From NCBI RefSeq assembly GCF_910583865.1, contig NZ_CAJTYX010000007.1, forward strand, positions 1 to 64,000: a stretch of DNA of 64,000 nt, read 5' to 3'. A model generated the notes under the pieces. The model saw only the letters and a program-made list of their open reading frames with translations, was not told where the DNA came from and searched no databases. Origin of the DNA: an uncultured Muribaculum sp. (GTDB taxonomy: Bacteria; Bacteroidota; Bacteroidia; Bacteroidales; Muribaculaceae). How positions within the stretch are numbered: the stretch's first letter is position 1; each line of letters starts with the position of its first letter. A program made the translations under genes and the position numbers. This document shows, piece after piece, positions 59,641 to 64,000 of the stretch.

Positions 59641-60750
59641 TTACCTTTTAGAGGGAGTGATGCCGTATTTCGACAGTATGTCGAGTATTGGTTGACGTAT
59701 GGATTTCATCCAGTTTGCATACCCAAGGTCGGAGGGATGGAGTAGGTCCGTGCAGGAATAGCCGTCAGTGTCGGGTTCCGGATATATCATATAGATATTC
59801 GGATCGGTCTCCATTGCCTTGCGCACTACCTCTTCAGCGGTTTTCATCTTTTCGGTCTCGCTTTTTTCGATACGTGTATTGAAATTACGGGCGCCGATAT
59901 GTATTGTCTGCTGGAAGATGATGGGAGTGGAGGGGTGTTTCGTGCGTATGGTTTTTAAGAAATCGTCAAACCGCTCACGGATTTCTGCTGCCGAGGGATT
60001 GGAGAATGCATCGAACACGAAGGCGTTGGCATCCGTGTCGGCGAGTACCCTGGCGTAGCTTTGTTGTAGCTTGGAGTTGCCGCCTACTCCGAGGGAGCAT
60101 ACGTCCAGCCCTGTGGCACGTTGGAACTGCAATTGATATGGAATGCCGGCACGGCTCGTGCTCGTACCGTGGGTATAGCTTGAGCCCCAGAACACTATCT
60201 TATGCTTGAACGGATTGGGTGCGGCGGTGATCGTGGCTCCGGAATCGATTCCAACATATGCCTCGCGGATGATGCTGCGCAGGGGCAGGTAAAGCAGGCA
60301 TTCCTTTTCTCCCGATGCCATGTTCTCGACAAGCGCTACAGGCTCGCCCTTTTCCGACGGGACTCCCGAGCCGGCATACAGCCACTTGCCGTCACGACGT
60401 ATGTAGAGGTCGCATCCCGCTATGGCTATGTCGGTGGTGTTTGGCATTGCATTGCGGAACTCGTAATCGAAATTTGCATATATGTTGCGGCTGTCGGTGT
60501 TGAACACGAGTGCGAGTCCCGATGCCGTGACATTGAGGTTGCGACGCTGGAAGTCGGTGAACCCGCCATATCTCAGGGAATCGACACGCGCGTAACGATC
60601 GGTGGTGGGCATAAGTTTGCCGATCAGAGTCAGTTCGCTGCCGGGTATATACACAGTATTTTTGCCGCTCAGTGACGGCTGTGCCACGATTGCGCCTATG
60701 GCATATGGTACAAGCAGAAATGTGGCGAATAATTTCTTCCTTAATCTCAC
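59641..60750 (-). CDS. SGNH-family esterase with N-terminal beta domain
   Basis: A 369-residue exported protein (signal to about residue 23). An N-terminal beta-sandwich region (LALVFNTDSRNIYANFDYEF, GCDLYIRRDGKWLYAG) precedes the SGNH hydrolase core: block I FWGSSYTHGTS, block III LGVGGNSKLQ (Gly and Asn of the oxyanion hole), and the closing DLLHPSDLG with the catalytic Asp-His. Such two-domain SGNH proteins often deacetylate sugars. It is convergent with the phosphoesterase gene at 58023 and separated from the GH109-type gene by a terminator. Confidence 0.85.
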   Translation of the reverse strand: MRLRKKLFATFLLVPYAIGAIVAQPSLSGKNTVYIPGSELTLIGKLMPTTDRYARVDSLRYGGFTDFQRRNLNVTASGLALVFNTDSRNIYANFDYEFRNAMPNTTDIAIAGCDLYIRRDGKWLYAGSGVPSEKGEPVALVENMASGEKECLLYLPLRSIIREAYVGIDSGATITAAPNPFKHKIVFWGSSYTHGTSTSRAGIPYQLQFQRATGLDVCSLGVGGNSKLQQSYARVLADTDANAFVFDAFSNPSAAEIRERFDDFLKTIRTKHPSTPIIFQQTIHIGARNFNTRIEKSETEKMKTAEEVVRKAMETDPNIYMIYPEPDTDGYSCTDLLHPSDLGYANWMKSIRQPILDILSKYGITPSKR

Positions 60751-60951
60751 TTCAATTGTTGCGTTTTTTGGTTGTGGTTAAGAATAGACGATTCGTCCAT
60801 GTGACAAATCGCTCCCTACAATCAAAGACGCATTGACTATGAAAATCTATAGTATGAAGCGGACGTGTCAGAATAGCCCTCAGGGGTGCCGCTATTTACA
60901 CCGGTTTTTCTCCGCGATGGTTGGAAGTACTTCCTGTCCGTACACAAAAAC

Positions 60952-60979
60952 GGCGGTATGCCGATTTTGACACACCGCC
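60952..60979 (-). terminator. Intrinsic terminator after the GH109-type gene
   Basis: On the minus strand GGCGGTGTG pairs with CATACCGCC (one G-U pair), followed by a T-run (GTTTTTG, 60944-60951), 59 nt past the stop codon. No gene is seen in the 287-nt gap up to the SGNH gene. Confidence 0.65.
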
Positions 60980-61037
60980 TTATGGCAGTTTGGGTTATGG
61001 TTGCTTCCCATGGGATGCATGGGGAGTCAAAGTGCGG

Positions 61038-62477
61038 TCATTTCATGACGTCGCGGGCGGGATCGGCCATGGCATGGCGGTAGCCTTTGACGCGGTTCCA
61101 GGCGCCACGCGTGAAGTCGGGGACCTCGACGGGGGCGGAGCCGTTTTTGATGGAGATTTCAGACAGGGGTATGAGCGAGCACCATTCCGCCAGGTCGTAG
61201 ACGTCCATGTCGAGGGGGAGGCCGTTGCGCAGGCAGTAGACGAGGCGGTAGTCCATTATATAGTCCATGCCGCCATGTCCGCCGACCTTGCGTGCGCGGT
61301 CGCCTACTTCACGTATGATAGGATGGGTGTACTTCTTTTCGAGGGCCTTTTTCTGGGATGCCGAGACGAACTTGTGGGCGCTGAGGTTCTCGTGGTCGGG
61401 CACGTTGTCGCCTCCGGCAATCTGCTCCGGCTCGAAGGAGTAGCCCTGCACGGGATATTTGTTGGCGAATCCCTTGGTGCCGGTGAGCTGGTACATGCGC
61501 GAGTAGGGGCGTGGTGTGAGCACGTCGTGCTGAATGTGGAGGGTCTTGCCGTTGGCCGTGCGTATCATGGTCATCGTGTGGTCGCCGTTGAGGAACGTGT
61601 CGGGGCGCTCGCCGGTTGTGGCTTCGAGGTAGTCGGGTCCGTTGACGGCTTTGGTGTCCATCGACACGAGGGTTGTCATACGGTCGCCACGGTGCATGTC
61701 GAGCAGCTGGCATGCCGGACCTACGCCGTGGGTGGGGTAGACGTCGCCGCGATGGCCGATATTGTACTTCATGCGCCAGTCGTTATGGTAGTATGGCCAA
61801 AACTCCTTGAGATCATGGATATAGCTACCCTCCACGTGCAGCACCTCGCCGAACAGGCCTTGCTGGGCCATGTTGAGGGTGTTCATCTCGAAGAAGTCGT
61901 AGACGCAGTTCTCGAGCTGCATGCAGTGACGGCGTGTGCGTTCCGAAGTGTCGATGAGCTGCCATATCTCGTCGAGGTTCATGGCCGCAGGCACTTCGAT
62001 GGCCACATGCTTGCCATGCTCCATGGCATACACGCCCATGGGAGCATGTGTGCGCCAGTCGGTCACGACATATACGAGGTCGATGTCGGGGCGGTCGCAC
62101 AGTTGCTTCCATGCCTCCGGCGAGCCTGAGTAGGCGGCTGCGTCGGGCAGCCCGGCGCGACGCAGTATCATCTGGGCTGAATCCACGCGGGACGGTTCGA
62201 GGTCGCAGAGTGCCACGATCTTGGTGCCGGGGATATGGGTGAAGCGCTCCACGGCGTCGGGACCACGCATGCCGAGACCTATGAAGCCGACACGCACGGT
62301 GTCGAGCGGAGCTGCCGCGAACTCGAGCATGTCGGTCTGTCCGGCCGCACGTGCAGGCGTCTCGGTGACGATAGGCGCATATGTGTTGCGGGCCGGAGTG
62401 GAAGGCTCGTTGCCGAGGACAGAAACTGTCGGATATGCAAGAAGAGCCGACAGGAAGAGGATGATTTCTTTTTTCAT
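61038..62477 (-). CDS. GH109-type Gfo/Idh/MocA enzyme (putative alpha-N-acetylgalactosaminidase)
   Basis: A 479-residue exported protein started at the ATG at 62477 (signal MKKEIILFLSALLAYPTVSV). Rossmann loop GFIGLGMRGP, then YVVTDWRTHAPMGVYAMEHG, VAIEVPAAM and RRHCMQLENCVYDFFEMNTL, which are hallmarks of NAD-dependent GH109 enzymes of Bacteroides. These cleave terminal alpha-GalNAc by an oxidation-elimination mechanism with tightly bound NAD. A good promoter (minus TTG 62532-62534, 20 nt, TAATTTTG 62504-62511) precedes it, so it has its own transcript start. Confidence 0.82.
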   Translation of the reverse strand: MKKEIILFLSALLAYPTVSVLGNEPSTPARNTYAPIVTETPARAAGQTDMLEFAAAPLDTVRVGFIGLGMRGPDAVERFTHIPGTKIVALCDLEPSRVDSAQMILRRAGLPDAAAYSGSPEAWKQLCDRPDIDLVYVVTDWRTHAPMGVYAMEHGKHVAIEVPAAMNLDEIWQLIDTSERTRRHCMQLENCVYDFFEMNTLNMAQQGLFGEVLHVEGSYIHDLKEFWPYYHNDWRMKYNIGHRGDVYPTHGVGPACQLLDMHRGDRMTTLVSMDTKAVNGPDYLEATTGERPDTFLNGDHTMTMIRTANGKTLHIQHDVLTPRPYSRMYQLTGTKGFANKYPVQGYSFEPEQIAGGDNVPDHENLSAHKFVSASQKKALEKKYTHPIIREVGDRARKVGGHGGMDYIMDYRLVYCLRNGLPLDMDVYDLAEWCSLIPLSEISIKNGSAPVEVPDFTRGAWNRVKGYRHAMADPARDVMK

Positions 62478-62503
62478 GATCGGTTTAGGGTTAAATCGTG
62501 GCA

Positions 62504-62534
62504 CAAAATTATCGAATGATTTCATTTAATGCAA
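62504..62534 (-). promoter_or_regulatory. Promoter of the GH109-type gene
   Basis: Minus-strand TTG (62532-62534), 20-nt spacer, TAATTTTG (62504-62511), 27 nt before the ATG at 62477. It matches the Bacteroidota promoter consensus. Confidence 0.55.
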
Positions 62535-62635
62535 ATCCGCAGGAGTAAAAACTGTAGGAAATGCGTGAAAAGCGAAAGATGGCTATGTCGCAGCGTAATC
62601 TCCCGCTTTCGTTTTGTGCGATTGCTGTCGGTCTG

Positions 62636-63979
62636 TCAGAACGAGAATTGAGCCATTGCGCCGAACCTTTTTGCCCGGCGATGTTCGCCGCTGAAGTTAC
62701 GGCGTTCGCCAAGATCGAACTCTGCGCCGACCTGCATGCGCGGTGTCAGGTTCCAGAACACGTTGACAGCTCCGAACAGGCCGTATTTATATTCATCGGG
62801 GCTTACGGCTTTCGCCGGGAGATAGCGCGTCTGGCTTGCTGACACAGACACGAACAGTTCAGGACGGAAATTGTACTGTACTCCAAAGCACCATCCGAAT
62901 GACGCGGGAGAATAAAGACGTCCCGGCGTGTCAGGATCGCCGATGAGGTCGTAGCTCCCTATCAGAAGGTCGCCACCGAGGCTCTGGTATCCATGTCCGT
63001 AGCATACGTTGGCATAGGTGGTGACTGCATAGGCCGGACGAGCCACTGAGCTGAGCATAACTCCCCATCCGACGGTGTTGTGGTTGCGGGCCTCGATCAT
63101 GTCGCGGTAAGATAGAGTGCGCACTATGCCGGCGAGCCTCACATGCTGCCCCGGCGCCCACTGGTATTGTCCGAATGCGGCGAAGTCGGGCATCCATACG
63201 CTGACTTTCTCTGTCGATTCGTTGTCGACAGCCAGTGAAGGTTCGGGTGTCTCCACCGAAACGGCCACTGTCCATCTCTCCTTGAATGTCGGCATATAGC
63301 GCACCAGCACCGATGTCGGTGAAATCTTGTTGTTAGGACCCTGCGCGTCGACTGTGGGCGGGAGTGCGGCAGGATCGCTGAATGTGGAGTTGGCATATCC
63401 GATGGTGAAGTCGTTGATCACGGCATAAGCCTTCTTCAGATGGAAGTCGCGCGACTGGTAGCCGTTGAAGTTGGCTTCTATGTAGAGCTGGTAGTCGCCG
63501 AGCGACTTGTTGCGGCCGAGTACACGGAAAAACAGCGCTGTCCCTGCCGGTGTCGTGCCCAGGTGGCGCATGTCAGTAGGCGATGGATCCATCGGTATCA
63601 AGTATGGGGCGAATCCAGATGCCGGTATGGCGCCTCCCCAGTCGTAGTAACCGCGCATTCTCACGCATCCCCCAATTCCCATTGCAAGCTGCGCGTCCTT
63701 GCTCAGAAACAGAAAGTATGGGGCGGCGGGGTCGGAAAAGTGGCGGAATTGGTCGTAGTAGAATGCCGAGATCTTGTTCCGTATGGAATCGACATAGGCT
63801 TGTGTGTGTATGTCGGCCGGATGTCCGTCGATATAGACGGTCTTGTGCGATTCTACAAGGGAGTCGATCTGTTGGTCGGCGAGCGGTTTGGTCTGCGCAT
63901 GCGCGCACGTACCGTATATAGAGGCCATGGCTATGACTGCCGTTGTTATCAAGGCACGTATTGGATGTGACGGTTTCAT
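62636..63979 (-). CDS. DcaP-like outer-membrane porin
   Basis: A 447-residue exported protein (signal to about residue 28, CAHAQ). A short helical coiled-coil-like stretch (about 35-75) is followed by a beta-barrel with alternating strands (MGIGGCVRMRGYYDWGG, YQLYIEANFNGYQ, TVAVSVETPEPS) ending in the outer-membrane signature MAQFSF. The opening FLFLSKDAQLAMGIGGCVRM is typical of DcaP-family trimeric porins. It may supply small solutes such as GalNAc or esterified sugars, given the next gene. The upstream region is cut by the window end. Confidence 0.8.
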   Translation of the reverse strand: MKPSHPIRALITTAVIAMASIYGTCAHAQTKPLADQQIDSLVESHKTVYIDGHPADIHTQAYVDSIRNKISAFYYDQFRHFSDPAAPYFLFLSKDAQLAMGIGGCVRMRGYYDWGGAIPASGFAPYLIPMDPSPTDMRHLGTTPAGTALFFRVLGRNKSLGDYQLYIEANFNGYQSRDFHLKKAYAVINDFTIGYANSTFSDPAALPPTVDAQGPNNKISPTSVLVRYMPTFKERWTVAVSVETPEPSLAVDNESTEKVSVWMPDFAAFGQYQWAPGQHVRLAGIVRTLSYRDMIEARNHNTVGWGVMLSSVARPAYAVTTYANVCYGHGYQSLGGDLLIGSYDLIGDPDTPGRLYSPASFGWCFGVQYNFRPELFVSVSASQTRYLPAKAVSPDEYKYGLFGAVNVFWNLTPRMQVGAEFDLGERRNFSGEHRRAKRFGAMAQFSF

Positions 63980-64000
63980 ATGTGTGAAAATAATTTGGAG

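Noticed and set aside
61038..62477. Gfo/Idh/MocA gene considered as a myo-inositol dehydrogenase for the phosphatase locus
   Set aside because: It has a signal peptide and motifs such as DWRTHAPMGVYAMEHG and LENCVYDFFEMNTLNM typical of exported GH109 enzymes, not of cytosolic inositol dehydrogenases.

Overview
The window looks like a chromosome segment of a gut Bacteroidales bacterium, most probably Muribaculaceae-like. The evidence is two SusC/SusD pairs, FimA/Mfa-type fimbrial lipoproteins with DUF3575 and DUF3868 partners, many Bacteroidota signal-peptidase-II lipoproteins, and promoters of the Bacteroidota form TTG-N19-23-TAnnTTTG. Most of it is GC-rich. The family-level placement is inference. 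I found no rRNA, tRNA or CRISPR array.

Layout: 290-4516 (minus) holds shikimate kinase, an alanine dehydrogenase/PNT-fold protein, a viroplasmin-type RNase HI and a TPR membrane regulator. 4644-6441 (plus) holds a YqeY/GatB-domain protein and seryl-tRNA synthetase. 6583-10773 (minus) is an exopolysaccharide control and export set: Wza-like lipoprotein, Wzc-like tyrosine autokinase with a (YG)12 tail, and a PHP-type phosphatase. 11193-13063 (minus) is the S-adenosylhomocysteine recycling pair mtnN and luxS plus an AlbA_2-domain protein. 13355-19214 (minus) is a SusC-SusD-lipoprotein unit. 19723-31715 (plus) is a fimbrial operon: a possible small leader ORF, DUF3575, DUF3868/OmpA, major fimbrillin, FimB/Mfa2-like anchor and two large minor or tip lipoproteins. 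31716-36468 is an accessory segment with a MITE-like inverted repeat, a HEPN/MNT pair, an ATPase with a triple 14-bp iteron promoter, and an AT-rich ABC-ATPase plus TOPRIM-like gene pair. 36473-41104 is mixed housekeeping: redoxin, serine hydrolase, MscS channel, PurN and a PepSY-like lipoprotein. 41224-59603 is a large regulated uptake locus. 59641-63979 (minus) holds an SGNH esterase, a GH109-type enzyme and a DcaP-like porin.

The most notable system is 41224-59603. Ten closely spaced minus-strand genes (polyol-type zinc dehydrogenase, Na+/solute symporter, beta-propeller-like/histidine-phosphatase fusion, BACON lipoprotein, SusC, SusD, two unknowns, calcineurin-like phosphoesterase, secreted protein) face a LacI-family regulator and a second, paralogous phosphoesterase. 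The gap between them carries about five copies of a LacI-type operator. It is built like a polysaccharide utilisation locus, but its degradative enzymes are phosphatases and phosphodiesterases and no glycosidase lies in the operon. I infer a substrate made of polyol and phosphate, such as inositol phosphates or teichoic-acid-like polymers.

The second theme is repetitive DNA. A 20-bp perfect palindrome sits between fimbrial genes and also inside two of them, in the same reading frame, encoding the same short peptide. A 9-bp-period GTCCGACNN repeat occurs at several intergenic sites and inside one fimbrial gene. Long perfect hairpins lie in several intergenic regions.
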